This document shows, piece by piece, positions 36,101 to 46,361 of a stretch of 64,000 bases of DNA. This DNA comes from Phycisphaeraceae bacterium (lineage in GTDB: Bacteria > Planctomycetota > Phycisphaerae > Phycisphaerales > SM1A02): positions 124,001-188,000 of the forward strand of contig JAHBWZ010000006.1 of the NCBI GenBank assembly GCA_019636755.1, in the 5' to 3' direction. The notes under the pieces were generated by a model. The model saw only the letters and a program-made list of their open reading frames with translations. It was not told the DNA's origin and ran no database searches. The position numbers were made by a program, and so were the translations under genes. Within the stretch, counting starts at the first letter, position 1, and each line of letters starts with the position of its first letter.

Positions 36101-37605
36101 GCTCGACCTCGATGACATCGATCTCGAGATTGCCCATCAGCATGATCAGTGACGCGATGCCCGCGATCGGCGAGGCGTCGTCGAGAGCCGTGAGTCCGAG
36201 CGCGACGTGCGTCGCATCCATGGGATCGCGGAGCGTCGCGTCCAGGTCCACCCAGACGCCGTCGATCAGCGCCTGCGTCCACATATGCCAGCCGAAGATC
36301 TGCCGGCTTCCTGCGAAGGCATCGGCGTAGACAAGCCCGGTCGCGGTCCGACTCGGGATACCCTGGGCACGAAGCAGCGCGGCGAGGAGGACCGCGTGCT
36401 CCGAACAGTCGCCCGATCCCGTGCGCACGGTCTCCGATGCCGTCGCGAACGCGGTGTCGAGGTCCTTGGCGGAGACGTGGCCGTAGACGAATCGCCGCAT
36501 CGCCTCCGCCCGCGCCGCCGCCGGGGCGGCAGGATCCGGCGCCGCCGTGCGCGCGGCCTCGACGATCGCGGGGTCGCTGCTGTCCACCATCGAGGACGGA
36601 TCAAGGTACGCGCGGTTCTCCAGGTCCGTCGCGGGCGCAGCAGCGCGAGTCGAGAGGTCGATGGTCACGTGCAGGGCATCGTCGACGCGCTCGACGCGCT
36701 GGATCGCCGTCTCCACGATCTCCGCGAGGACGCCGTCCTTCGCGCGGAGCCGGTAGACGGCGCGCGTGGTCCGGCGGGGGTGCTCGATCGGCCGGTCCGG
36801 TCGGATGAACGTGCTCACCATGAGGTCGGGCGGCACGCCCTCCGCCGCCGCGCGCGCCTCCAGTTCCGTGGCGAGACGCGTGGTCACCCGGCCGAACGGC
36901 ACGTCCACCGCGGTCTCGATCATGTGGCCGTCGGTCGAGACGGCGGACATCGTGACGAGGCCCGGCAGCCCGGACATCGAGGACTCCCAGAGCGTGACGG
37001 GAATGGCGCGGCCCCGGACCGTCCGCTCGCCCTCGCCGGTGCGCCGCAGGCGCACGACCTGCGGTTCGAAACCGGTCTCCGGCGCGATCGTCCGGTACTC
37101 GGCGCGCGTCGCACCTTCCGCGATCCGTGCCTCCATGAATCGCACGGACGCCATGGGCGGGAGCCATCCCGGCTCGGGCGCCGGGACGGTCCGCGTCAGT
37201 TCACGCCCCCCCTGGTTCGATCGGATCTCCACGGACTCCGGACCGAACCGGTAGACCTGGTCCACGCGGTCCCGGCCCATCGTCTGCTCGAACCGCACCT
37301 CGACCGGCGTGCCGTCGTGCTGCTCGATGAAGACGGTCCGCTGCACGATGCCGATGCTCGTCGCCCCGCGTCCGATCCGCATCCGGCTCTCCGTCGATGA
37401 TCGGTATGCGCTCCCGCTGGTCTCGACGCGGGCATGGACGTAGCCCGCCGGCGCCCCTGCGATCTCCAGGATGTACCAGTGCTCGTGGAGCTCGCGCCAC
37501 GCCTCGCCCTCCGCGACGGCCCGGGTCGGGAGTCCGCACAGGAGGAGCAGGACGAGCGTTCGAAGCACACGCAGGTCAGCGCGCCGGGCGCGTCGGTCGG
37601 CTGGG

Positions 37606-37613
<8 letters not shown>
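36081..37613 (-). CDS. Exported transglutaminase-like cysteine protein
   Basis: The 510-residue product has an N-terminal signal peptide (RVLRTLVLLLLCGLPTRAVA). A long beta-rich part precedes a transglutaminase-like domain near residues 380-480 with the catalytic triad visible: Cys in GSGDCSEHAVLLAALL, His in GWHMWTQALIDG and Asp in WVDLDAT. Family members are usually proteases or peptide-bond modifying enzymes rather than true cross-linkers. The start at 37613 overlaps the lysS stop by eight bases, so it is coupled to lysS, and its own end overlaps nnrD. Its substrate cannot be read from the sequence. Confidence 0.88.
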
Positions 37614-39354
<1,741 letters not shown>

Positions 39355-39398
39355 GCGTGTCGGTTCCGTCAGGGCGTTGCGGCGATGCGGGAACGCGG

Positions 39399-39404
39399 AC
39401 TATA
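39399..39404 (-). promoter_or_regulatory. Possible -10 box of the lysS unit
   Basis: On the minus strand TATAGT (39404-39399) lies 45 bases before the lysS start, one of few AT-rich hexamers here. No convincing -35 sits 16-18 bases upstream. Divergent pfk has its start at 39619, so this 264-base region serves both. Confidence 0.3.
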
Positions 39405-39618
39405 CGAACCGCACGCGAGGCGCGCAGCCGATGCGGGCCCGGTCCGGCCGCGCCTCCCCGGAGTCCGGGCGGCACCGGCACCTTTATGCAGAGCGACCGG
39501 GGGATGCGGCCGATGGTTGAGGGCGCGACGGACCACCCGATCGCCGTGGCCGGCCGGCGGCGTCGTCGGGCGACCCACCGGCCGGAGGCGCGTCCGCCCA
39601 TCACCCGCCTCCACATCG

Positions 39619-40785
39619 ATGACTGACGCTTTCTCGCTCGACGACGACCCATCGACACCGCCGGACACCGGGAACGGCTTCGCACGCGCCGGCCGCATCC
39701 GGCGCATCGGCGTCCTGACGGGCGGCGGTGACTGCCCCGGTCTCAACGCGGTCATCCGCGCGGTCACGAAGTCCGCGATCTACCGCCATCGGATCCGCGT
39801 CTTCGGCATCGAGGACGGGTTCGTCGGGCTCATCGAGGGCCGCGTCAACGAACTGATGGCCCTGCATGTCTCCGGCATCCTGACGCGCGGCGGCACGATC
39901 CTGGGCACGAACAACCGCGCGAACCCGGTCCGGTACTTCGTCGGGAAGGACGCGGCGGGAGCGCCGATCTTCGAGAACCGCGTCGATGACTGCATCGAGA
40001 CGATCCAGCGCTTCGAGCTGGACGCGGTCATCGTGATCGGCGGCGACGGGACGATGTCCTGCGCGGCGCCGCTGGTCGAACGCGGCGTCCCGTGTCTCGG
40101 CGTCCCGAAGACGATCGACAACGACATCGTCGGCACCGACATCACCTTCGGCTTCACGACCGCCTACACGACCGCCACGATGTCGCTCGACCGTCTGCAT
40201 TCGACCGCGGCGAGCCATCATCGCGTGATGGTCTGCGAACTCATGGGGCGGAACGCGGGTTGGCTGACGCTGCACGCGGGGCTGGCGTCCGGCTCGGACG
40301 TGATCCTCATCCCGGAGATCCCCTACGACATGAACGCGATCTGCCGCTTCGTCGAGAGCCGGATGGATCGCGGACGCGGGTTCTCGATCGTCGCCTGCGC
40401 CGAGGGCGCCCGACCGCGCGGCGGTGAACAGGTGGTCGCGCGCCGCGATCCCCGGAGCGCCGATCCCGTCCGCCTCGGCGGCGTCGGCCATCGCGTCGCC
40501 GAGGAGATCGAGGAGCGCACCGGGATCGAGACCCGGACGACGGTCCTGGGACATGTGCAGCGCGGCGGGCCCCCCGTCGCGGCCGACCGCGTGCTCGCGA
40601 CGCAGTTCGGATACCACGCGCTGGAACTGGCCATGGCGGGCGCGTCGAACCGGATGGTGGTCATGCAGCAGGGCCGGATCACGGACGTCGACCTGCTCCA
40701 CGCCGCGAACCGGCAGCGCCTCGTCCCGACCGACGATCCGCTCATCGATGTCGCCCGATCGGTCCGGACCTGCTTCGGCGACTGA
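39619..40785 (+). CDS. 6-phosphofructokinase
   Basis: The enzyme phosphorylates fructose-6-phosphate in glycolysis. The 388-residue protein starts at the ATG at 39619. It has IGVLTGGGDCPGLNAVIRA (phosphoryl donor loop), VIVIGGDGTMSC near residue 141, the catalytic PKTIDNDIVGTD near 162 and MGRNAGWLTLHAGLA. The donor-site residues are Gly in GGDGT and Lys in PKTIDND. In the family, GGDD plus Lys marks PPi enzymes and GGDG plus Gly marks classical ATP enzymes. Gly plus Lys is the mixed signature known from actinobacterial and trypanosomal ATP-dependent forms, so ATP use is more likely. I therefore give no specific symbol. Confidence 0.92.
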   Translation: MTDAFSLDDDPSTPPDTGNGFARAGRIRRIGVLTGGGDCPGLNAVIRAVTKSAIYRHRIRVFGIEDGFVGLIEGRVNELMALHVSGILTRGGTILGTNNRANPVRYFVGKDAAGAPIFENRVDDCIETIQRFELDAVIVIGGDGTMSCAAPLVERGVPCLGVPKTIDNDIVGTDITFGFTTAYTTATMSLDRLHSTAASHHRVMVCELMGRNAGWLTLHAGLASGSDVILIPEIPYDMNAICRFVESRMDRGRGFSIVACAEGARPRGGEQVVARRDPRSADPVRLGGVGHRVAEEIEERTGIETRTTVLGHVQRGGPPVAADRVLATQFGYHALELAMAGASNRMVVMQQGRITDVDLLHAANRQRLVPTDDPLIDVARSVRTCFGD

Positions 40786-40833
40786 CCGCGCGCCGGCGGC
40801 GCGCGCCCGTCCGCCGTCGGTCGCGCGAACGGC

Positions 40834-40839
40834 TATCCT
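40834..40839 (+). promoter_or_regulatory. -10-like box six bases before a GTG start
   Basis: TATCCT is separated from the GTG at 40846 by six bases, so transcription would begin at or next to the start codon. No ribosome-binding site is present. No good -35 is seen 16-18 bases upstream. It follows the pfk stop by about 50 bases. Confidence 0.35.
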
Positions 40840-40845
40840 CCCGGC

Positions 40846-41940
40846 GTGGAACCGGCCGTCTTTCTCGACCGCGACAACACGCTCATCGTCAACGACGAGG
40901 ATCTGGGCGATCCGGCGGCGGTGCAGCTCATCCCGGGTGTCGCCGAGGGGCTCCTCCGCCTGCACCGGGCCGGTTACCGGCTGGTCGTGGTGACGAACCA
41001 GGGTGGCGTGGCGCGCGGCCGGTACACGGAGGATGCGGTCGATGCGGTGCACCAGCGCATCGTTCGACTCCTCGCCGAGGTGACCGGCGGGCGCGACCTC
41101 ATCGATCGCTTCTACTACTGCCCGTACCACCCCGAGGCCGAACTCGATGCGTACCGGCGTGAGCACTTCTGGCGGAAGCCGAATCCGGGCATGCTCATGC
41201 AGGCGGCGCGCGACATGAAACTCTCGCTCGCCGGATCGTGGATGATCGGCGACCAGGCCCGCGATATCGCCGCCGGTCGCGCCGCCGGCTGTCGCACGAT
41301 TCTCGTCCAGAGCCCGGATCGCGCCGCCGGCATTGAGCCCGCACCCGATGCGATCGCCGCAACGTTCGCGGAAGCCGTCGGCATCATCCTGGCACAGCGC
41401 ACTCCCGGCGTGCCCGTCGAGGACCCGGGTCGCGCGCGCGACGCGGACAGCCGTGGATCCGCCGCGGGACCGCCGCCCGGCGCCCAGGGCCCGGCACGGA
41501 CACCGGGGTTCCGGTCCGACCGATCGGCCATCGCCGTGCCGGCCGCCTCGGGCAGCGCCGTGCACGCGCGCGACCTCGGAATCGATCCCGCAGGCGCGGA
41601 CGACGGCCACGCGGGGAGCGGCACCGGCATCGACACGCGACCCGCGGCGCGGAACGGCACCAGCGCCGTCCCTTCGATCGAGCGATCGCGCAGCGGCGAT
41701 GCTGAACTGATCCGCGCCGTCCGGGAGCTGACCGAGGAACTCCGCGCGCGGCGTGTGCATCGCTTCGAGTTCACTGCCCCGCGCCTCGGCGCGGGGCTGC
41801 TGCTGCTGCTGGCAATCCTTCTTGCGGTGCTCGGCGTGCTGCAGCAGGGCGCGGTGGACGCCATGCTGCCGTGGATGCTGGGCGCGCTCTTCGTGCAGGG
41901 AACGGCCGGCCTGCTCCTGCTGCTGGACGGGCGGGGATGA
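40846..41940 (+). CDS. GmhB-like HAD phosphatase with C-terminal membrane segments
   Basis: The first 190 residues are an HAD-IIIA phosphatase of the heptose-1,7-bisphosphate/histidinol-phosphatase family: FLDRDNTLIVNDEDL (nucleophile Asp), VVVTNQGGVARG, RKPNPGMLMQAA and MIGDQARDIAAGRAAG. The structural zinc site is incomplete: CPYHP keeps the first Cys and His, but the CDC element before RKP reads HFW. A Pro/Gly/Ala/Arg-rich linker of about 100 residues and two hydrophobic segments follow (LGAGLLLLLAILLAVLGVL and LPWMLGALFVQGTAGLLLLL). The fusion suggests a membrane-anchored phosphatase. The start is a GTG. It precedes a GT9 glycosyltransferase, consistent with LPS-type heptose metabolism. 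Confidence 0.85.
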   Translation: MEPAVFLDRDNTLIVNDEDLGDPAAVQLIPGVAEGLLRLHRAGYRLVVVTNQGGVARGRYTEDAVDAVHQRIVRLLAEVTGGRDLIDRFYYCPYHPEAELDAYRREHFWRKPNPGMLMQAARDMKLSLAGSWMIGDQARDIAAGRAAGCRTILVQSPDRAAGIEPAPDAIAATFAEAVGIILAQRTPGVPVEDPGRARDADSRGSAAGPPPGAQGPARTPGFRSDRSAIAVPAASGSAVHARDLGIDPAGADDGHAGSGTGIDTRPAARNGTSAVPSIERSRSGDAELIRAVRELTEELRARRVHRFEFTAPRLGAGLLLLLAILLAVLGVLQQGAVDAMLPWMLGALFVQGTAGLLLLLDGRG

Positions 41941-42224
41941 CCACCGCCGGAGTCATCCGGCTCCTGGCACGCGATGCCGGCGCGCTGTCGGACCCGCGGC
42001 TGCGCGACCTCATCATCGCCACCGCCCACGGCATCTCGGAGCGCACTGGCGTGACCATCGTGAGCGCGGTCGTCGACGGGGACGCCGTCGAACTCTCCGC
42101 GCAGGCGCCGCCGATCGTTCTCATGGGCCTTGCCGCGGAGCTGCGCCGGGTCTCCAACGCGTGGTACGCCGGCCGGACCGGGCGCACGCTCTGGGCCGGA
42201 GACGACGGAGCGATGTCGCCGTGA
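41937..42224 (+). CDS. Small unrecognised protein
   Basis: The 95-residue product overlaps both neighbours: its ATG overlaps the preceding TGA (ATGA) and its end overlaps the GTG of the GT9 gene (GTGA). This gives strong evidence that it is translated in this operon. It has no signal peptide or membrane segment and reads as a small alpha/beta domain (LRDLIIATAHGISERTGVTI, VSAVVDGDAVELSAQAPP). No known family comes to mind. Context points to an accessory role in envelope-sugar metabolism. Confidence 0.7.
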   Translation: MTTAGVIRLLARDAGALSDPRLRDLIIATAHGISERTGVTIVSAVVDGDAVELSAQAPPIVLMGLAAELRRVSNAWYAGRTGRTLWAGDDGAMSP

Positions 42225-43288
42225 CCGACCTGCCGGCCTGGCGGCGTTCGCCGTGCGCGCGGCTCCTCGTCGTGCTGCCGACCTGGCTGGGGGACACGGT
42301 CATGAGCACCGTCGTCCTGGACGCAGCCCGGCGCGCGCTGCCCGGCACCCGGATCATCGTCGCCGGGGCACCGGCGCTGGCCGATGTGCTGCACGGCCAT
42401 CCCGCCGTCGATCGGTTCCTTCCCGCGGGATTCAAGGGATGCCTCGGGCCGATCCGCGCGGCCCGCGTGTACCGCACCGCGCACGCGGAGGGCGCCATCC
42501 TTCTCCCGGGCTCCATGCGATCGGCCCTCGCGGTCGCGCTGGCGCGCATCCCGCGCCGTGCGGGGGTCGCCCGCGATGGTCGGCGCATGCTGCTGACGGA
42601 TGTCATCCGGTGGCGGCCCGCGACGCGGCCGGCGCCGACGATCGAACTCTATCGCGCCATCGCGGCGTCGCTCTTCGGCCCCGAGACGGTGCCGATGCGT
42701 CCTTCACTGATGATCACCGACCAGGAAGATGCCTCGGCGGCGTCCTTCCTGGCGGGCGCCGGCGGACGTCCGCTGGCCCTGCTCATCCCGGGCGCCAGCA
42801 GACCTGCCAAGCGCTGGCCCGCCGAACGATTCGCGCAGGTGGCCGACGCGCTGGGACGCGACGGGTGGTCGGTGGCCCTCGCCGGCGCCCCGTCCGAGCG
42901 CGCGGTGCTCCGCGCCGTCTCCGACCACGCGCGGCGTGCGGTGCTGGACCTCGGCGCGCCGGCGGGCACCGCGGGAGGCCGCTCCGAGGACCGGGCGCGA
43001 TTCGACCTCGGTGTGCTCAAGGCCGTCATCCGGCGCGCCACGGTCGTCGTCACGAATGACACCGGCCCGCGCCACATCGCGCTCGCGCTCGGCACGCCGA
43101 CCGTCGCACTCTTCGGCCCGACGGATCCCCGCTGGACGACGATCGACGGCGCCCGGGAGTACATCCTGCGCGCCGAACCGTTCCTGCCCGGGGACCATGT
43201 CGCGGACGACCATCCGGCGGGGTGCCGGATGGATCGGATCGAGGTCGCCGATGTCCTGTGGGCCGTCCGCCGGGTGACCGACGGATGA
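42221..43288 (+). CDS. Family 9 glycosyltransferase (heptosyltransferase-like)
   Basis: The 355-residue protein resembles WaaF/RfaF ADP-heptose:LPS heptosyltransferases, cytoplasmic GT-B enzymes. Motifs are RLLVVLPTWLGDTVMSTVVL at the N-terminus and IPGASRPAKRWPAERFAQV in the donor domain. VTNDTGPRHIALALGTPTVA plus LFGPTDPRW form the signature ADP-heptose site. I chose the GTG at 42221, which overlaps the previous stop; an ATG within the motif at codon 28 would cut the first strand. With the HAD phosphatase upstream it suggests a heptose-containing lipopolysaccharide or similar glycolipid. Confidence 0.88.
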   Translation: MTDLPAWRRSPCARLLVVLPTWLGDTVMSTVVLDAARRALPGTRIIVAGAPALADVLHGHPAVDRFLPAGFKGCLGPIRAARVYRTAHAEGAILLPGSMRSALAVALARIPRRAGVARDGRRMLLTDVIRWRPATRPAPTIELYRAIAASLFGPETVPMRPSLMITDQEDASAASFLAGAGGRPLALLIPGASRPAKRWPAERFAQVADALGRDGWSVALAGAPSERAVLRAVSDHARRAVLDLGAPAGTAGGRSEDRARFDLGVLKAVIRRATVVVTNDTGPRHIALALGTPTVALFGPTDPRWTTIDGAREYILRAEPFLPGDHVADDHPAGCRMDRIEVADVLWAVRRVTDG

Positions 43289-43422
43289 CCCCTTCCGGGA
43301 ACCCGGCCATTCGAGGGTTCCGCCCGCGTCGGCGCGGCATGGCATGACGGGGCGTGTCGACGACGGGGGCTGCGGCGCCGGCTGGCGGCGCCGGTTTGCG
43401 GCGCCGTGCCACCGCGGGCATC

Positions 43423-44145
43423 ATGCGGCGCGTGCCCGGACTGATCCACGTTCTGCCCTGGATCGTTGCGGCGTGGCTCGCGGGCGCCGTGCCATTCGGC
43501 GTGCTGCTGGCCCATGCCCGCGGTGTCGACATCCACCGCGCGGGATCGGGCAACATCGGCGCCACGAACGTCGGTCGCGTCCTTGGGCGTCGCTGGGGCC
43601 TGCTCTGCTTCGCACTCGACTTCCTCAAGGGATTCGTACCGGTGCTGCTTGCCGGACGGGCCCTCGGCGCACTCGGAGGCATGGGCAACCCCGGCGCTGC
43701 CTCCGCGGGCGTGCTCGGCGGGTGGCTCCTCGTCGCCGCTGCGACGGTCGCGGGACACATGGCGTCGCCATTCCTGCGATTCCGCGGAGGCAAGGGCGTG
43801 GCGACGAGCTGCGGCGCCTGTCTCGCGCTGTGGCCGGTCCTCGGGGTGCCCGTGATCGCCGCCGTCCTCGTGTGGGGATTCGCTATCGTGCGCTGGCGCA
43901 TGGTGTCGCTCGCCAGCGTGATCGCGGCGGCGGTGCTTCCGATCGTCGCGGTGGTGTGGGCGATGATCGGGTCACGGACCGGTTGGTCGCCCGGCCCGGA
44001 GACCGCCTGGCCGGCCATCGGCGTGGCGGTTCTCCTCGGCACGGTGGTCATCTGGCGACACCGCACCAACCTCGACCGCATCCGGCTGGGACTCGAACCA
44101 CGCATCGGCGCCCGCCGGACAGCGGACACGACCCGTTCGACCTGA
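43423..44145 (+). CDS. plsY: Acyl-phosphate:glycerol-3-phosphate acyltransferase PlsY
   Basis: PlsY makes lysophosphatidic acid from acyl-phosphate and glycerol-3-phosphate in the inner membrane. The 240-residue protein has the three cytoplasmic motifs: GSGNIGATNVGRVLG, GHMASPFLRFRGGKGVAT and the closing WRHRTNLDRI. Its hydrophobic segments fit the seven-helix topology. I chose the ATG at 43423 because it gives the usual short N-terminus before the first helix; a GTG at 43354 would add 23 residues. The gene follows the GT9 gene and converges with the anti-sigma gene. Confidence 0.93.
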   Translation: MRRVPGLIHVLPWIVAAWLAGAVPFGVLLAHARGVDIHRAGSGNIGATNVGRVLGRRWGLLCFALDFLKGFVPVLLAGRALGALGGMGNPGAASAGVLGGWLLVAAATVAGHMASPFLRFRGGKGVATSCGACLALWPVLGVPVIAAVLVWGFAIVRWRMVSLASVIAAAVLPIVAVVWAMIGSRTGWSPGPETAWPAIGVAVLLGTVVIWRHRTNLDRIRLGLEPRIGARRTADTTRST

Positions 44146-44166
44146 CGCACCCGCATCCGACGAACG

Positions 44167-45624
44167 TCACGGTCGCCGCAGACGATCGGTTGCGGCGGGC
44201 GCCGCGACGCGGACCGGGATCTGGATGAAGATCTCACGGTCGGACCGTCCCTGGGCACGTTCACGGACCCGAATCAGCGCCTCGCGGACCTCCGCGATCT
44301 CGGAGATCCAGACCGAGAGGTCGGCCGGTCCTCGATCGGCGCCGAGTGGCCGGAGCCGGAGAACGCCGGAGCCGTCGCGCTCCAGCGAACCGGTCACGGT
44401 CGACTCGCCACTGCGCTCCGCCGCGATCGCAAGAAACTCCGGCAGTTCGTCCACCCGGATGGTCAGGGTGTGCATGGCGCCGTGATCGGCACTGCGCATC
44501 TGCGTCTCGATATCGGGATGCAGCGTCTCCGGCCCATGCAGCGGACGCGCCCAGAGCAGATCCGCGAGCTCGCCGTGCACGGAGGCGCCGGCGGGCAGGG
44601 GAATCGGCATTCGGCCGCGCTCCGGCCCGCCGCCCGGCGGCGCGAGGGCCTGGCCGGCCGATCGCGCCGGCGACCCCGGCACGGCGCCGCCGGCATCGGA
44701 GGCACCGAGCGCTCCCGCGGCACGTCGATGATCGGCCCAGCGATCGGCACCCGCGTCCGTCGCCCGCCGGAAGTCCGGATGGCTGATGACGCGCATCACC
44801 TCCGCGCGCGAAAGGTTCCGGACCAGCGCGGCGGGCGGATGGTCGATCGCGGCCGTCGCGCTGTCGGATCCGCCGCGCGCCGCCGCGGGATCGGCGGGCA
44901 CAGCCGCATCAACGCGGGCCCGCCACGCAGTGTCCGCGTCGAGCAGCGTGAGCGCCCGAAGAAGAACGCGCTCGACCCCGTCGACATCGCCCGCACTGCA
45001 CTCGAGCACCAGGTCCGCGGCCACGATCAGCGGCGGCCGGACATCCGCCGGGCCGTCGACGGCCCGATCGCCCGCGTCTCCCCGGTCCGCGGATGGCGAC
45101 GGGAGCCCGTGGACCAGGAGGGCCGGCTGGGTGATGTCGCCCGCCGCGGGATCGGCGTCCGCCGCCGACGCATCCGCGTCCCCGGGGCGCCGGGACTCGG
45201 TTGTCGCGCGGCCGTCCGCCTGGCGGTCCCTGGCGCCGCCCAGAAGAAGCGACCGCCATTGCGGCCAGAGCCCGATCCCGAACGCGAGCAGGATCGCCGC
45301 GGCGACTCCCCCCGCCGACCACGCCACGAGCCGGCGGACCTGCCGTCCACGCCGATGGGCGCGGCGCCAGGCGCCAGGCGGCCCGGCGATCAGCATCGGG
45401 CGGGCAAGCCTCGTCTCGAGTTCGGCAAGCAGCCCTTCCGGGACGACCGGCTCCGGGAGTGATTGCAGGCGGACACGGTCGGCACGCATCCGCCGCAATT
45501 CCTCCAGGACCTCCGGCTGGGACGAGAGTGCACGCTCGAGTTCGAGGGCGCGCGCTGCCGGAAGTTCGCCCTCGATCCAGGCGAGCATTTCCATGCGGTC
45601 GATGCGTGACGATCGGTCAGTCAT
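44167..45624 (-). CDS. Membrane anti-sigma-like protein
   Basis: The 485-residue protein follows an ECF sigma gene with an eight-base overlap, the classic sigma/anti-sigma arrangement. The N-terminal 70 residues are helical and acidic (MLAWIEGELPAARALELERA), typical of anti-sigma domains, but the zinc motif HxxxCxxC is absent. One transmembrane helix lies near residue 100 (LVAWSAGGVAAAILLAFGIG). The long exported part is Ala/Asp-rich and low complexity, then a more structured C-terminal domain with MHTLTIRVDELPEFLAIAAE and RPLGADRGPADLSVWISEI. It probably senses an envelope condition and holds the sigma factor at the membrane. Confidence 0.8.
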   Translation of the reverse strand: MTDRSSRIDRMEMLAWIEGELPAARALELERALSSQPEVLEELRRMRADRVRLQSLPEPVVPEGLLAELETRLARPMLIAGPPGAWRRAHRRGRQVRRLVAWSAGGVAAAILLAFGIGLWPQWRSLLLGGARDRQADGRATTESRRPGDADASAADADPAAGDITQPALLVHGLPSPSADRGDAGDRAVDGPADVRPPLIVAADLVLECSAGDVDGVERVLLRALTLLDADTAWRARVDAAVPADPAAARGGSDSATAAIDHPPAALVRNLSRAEVMRVISHPDFRRATDAGADRWADHRRAAGALGASDAGGAVPGSPARSAGQALAPPGGGPERGRMPIPLPAGASVHGELADLLWARPLHGPETLHPDIETQMRSADHGAMHTLTIRVDELPEFLAIAAERSGESTVTGSLERDGSGVLRLRPLGADRGPADLSVWISEIAEVREALIRVRERAQGRSDREIFIQIPVRVAAPAATDRLRRP

Positions 45625-46282
45625 GGCGTTTCAGGTCCCCCGCGCCGTCCGTCCTCAATTCCGGTGCCCGCGTCGACGGGCGTTCGTCCTCCTCCCGGCG
45701 GAGCAGGGCCCGGAGGGCCGACCGCGCGCGGAAGAGTCTCGATTTCACCGTCCCGATCGGAATCCCGAGAACCTGCGAGATCTGCTCATACTCCAGCCCC
45801 TGCAGGTCGCGCAGCACGAGCATCGCCCGCGCATCCGACTCCAGGGCGGCAAGGGCGGACATCGCGAGGTCCGCCTGCTCCGCCAGTTCGACGCGCTCCG
45901 CCGCCGCCGGTTCCCGGCGAAGGGCCTCCGAGGGCAGGGGAACATCCAGCGGCGCGTGCCGCCGGAGCTTCTCCCGGCGAAGGTGGCTGATGCAGCAGTT
46001 CATCGTCACCCGGATGATCCATGTGCTGAGGGCGGACCGGCCGTCGAAGGAATCGATCCCCTCGATCACCCGGATCAGCGCGTCCTGCGTCACGTCGGCG
46101 GCCTCTGGACCGTCGCCCAGCATCCGTGCACAGACCGCGTAGACGCGAGGATGGAAGCGGCGGATGAGATCCGCGAGCGCCGAGGCATCTCCCTGCCGGT
46201 ACCGGCGGACGATCATCGCCTCCTCCGCGGCGCTCTCCTCCGGCGGCATGGACGGGCGTGGTGATGGCGGTCCGTTCGGCAC
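45617..46282 (-). CDS. ECF sigma factor (RpoE-like)
   Basis: The 221-residue protein has sigma region 2 (LADLIRRFHPRVYAVCARML, DVTQDALIRVIEGIDSFDG, ALSTWIIRVTMNCCISHLRR) and region 4 (LVLRDLQGLEYEQISQVLGI, PIGTVKSRLFRARSALRALL). It is co-expressed with the downstream membrane anti-sigma through an eight-base overlap. The start could also be the internal ATG at 46249. It is divergent from purB, with a 79-base shared upstream region in which no clear promoter is visible. Family knowledge suggests autoregulation upon envelope stress. Confidence 0.92.
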   Translation of the reverse strand: MPNGPPSPRPSMPPEESAAEEAMIVRRYRQGDASALADLIRRFHPRVYAVCARMLGDGPEAADVTQDALIRVIEGIDSFDGRSALSTWIIRVTMNCCISHLRREKLRRHAPLDVPLPSEALRREPAAAERVELAEQADLAMSALAALESDARAMLVLRDLQGLEYEQISQVLGIPIGTVKSRLFRARSALRALLRREEDERPSTRAPELRTDGAGDLKRHD

Positions 46283-46361
46283 GGTGAAGTATGCGGGTAT
46301 CCTCCGCGATCCGACCGGGAAGCCTCCGCGCCCTGCATCCTAACTGCGACGCGCCAGATCG

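Noticed and set aside
39601-41760. Long minus-strand frame opposite pfk and the HAD gene
   Set aside because: The plus-strand genes have clear family motifs; the antisense product is Arg/Ala/Asp-rich without any motif.
44090-44110. tRNA T-arm-like sequence (GACTCGAACCAC)
   Set aside because: It lies inside plsY coding for the conserved C-terminal part, and no cloverleaf can be built around it.
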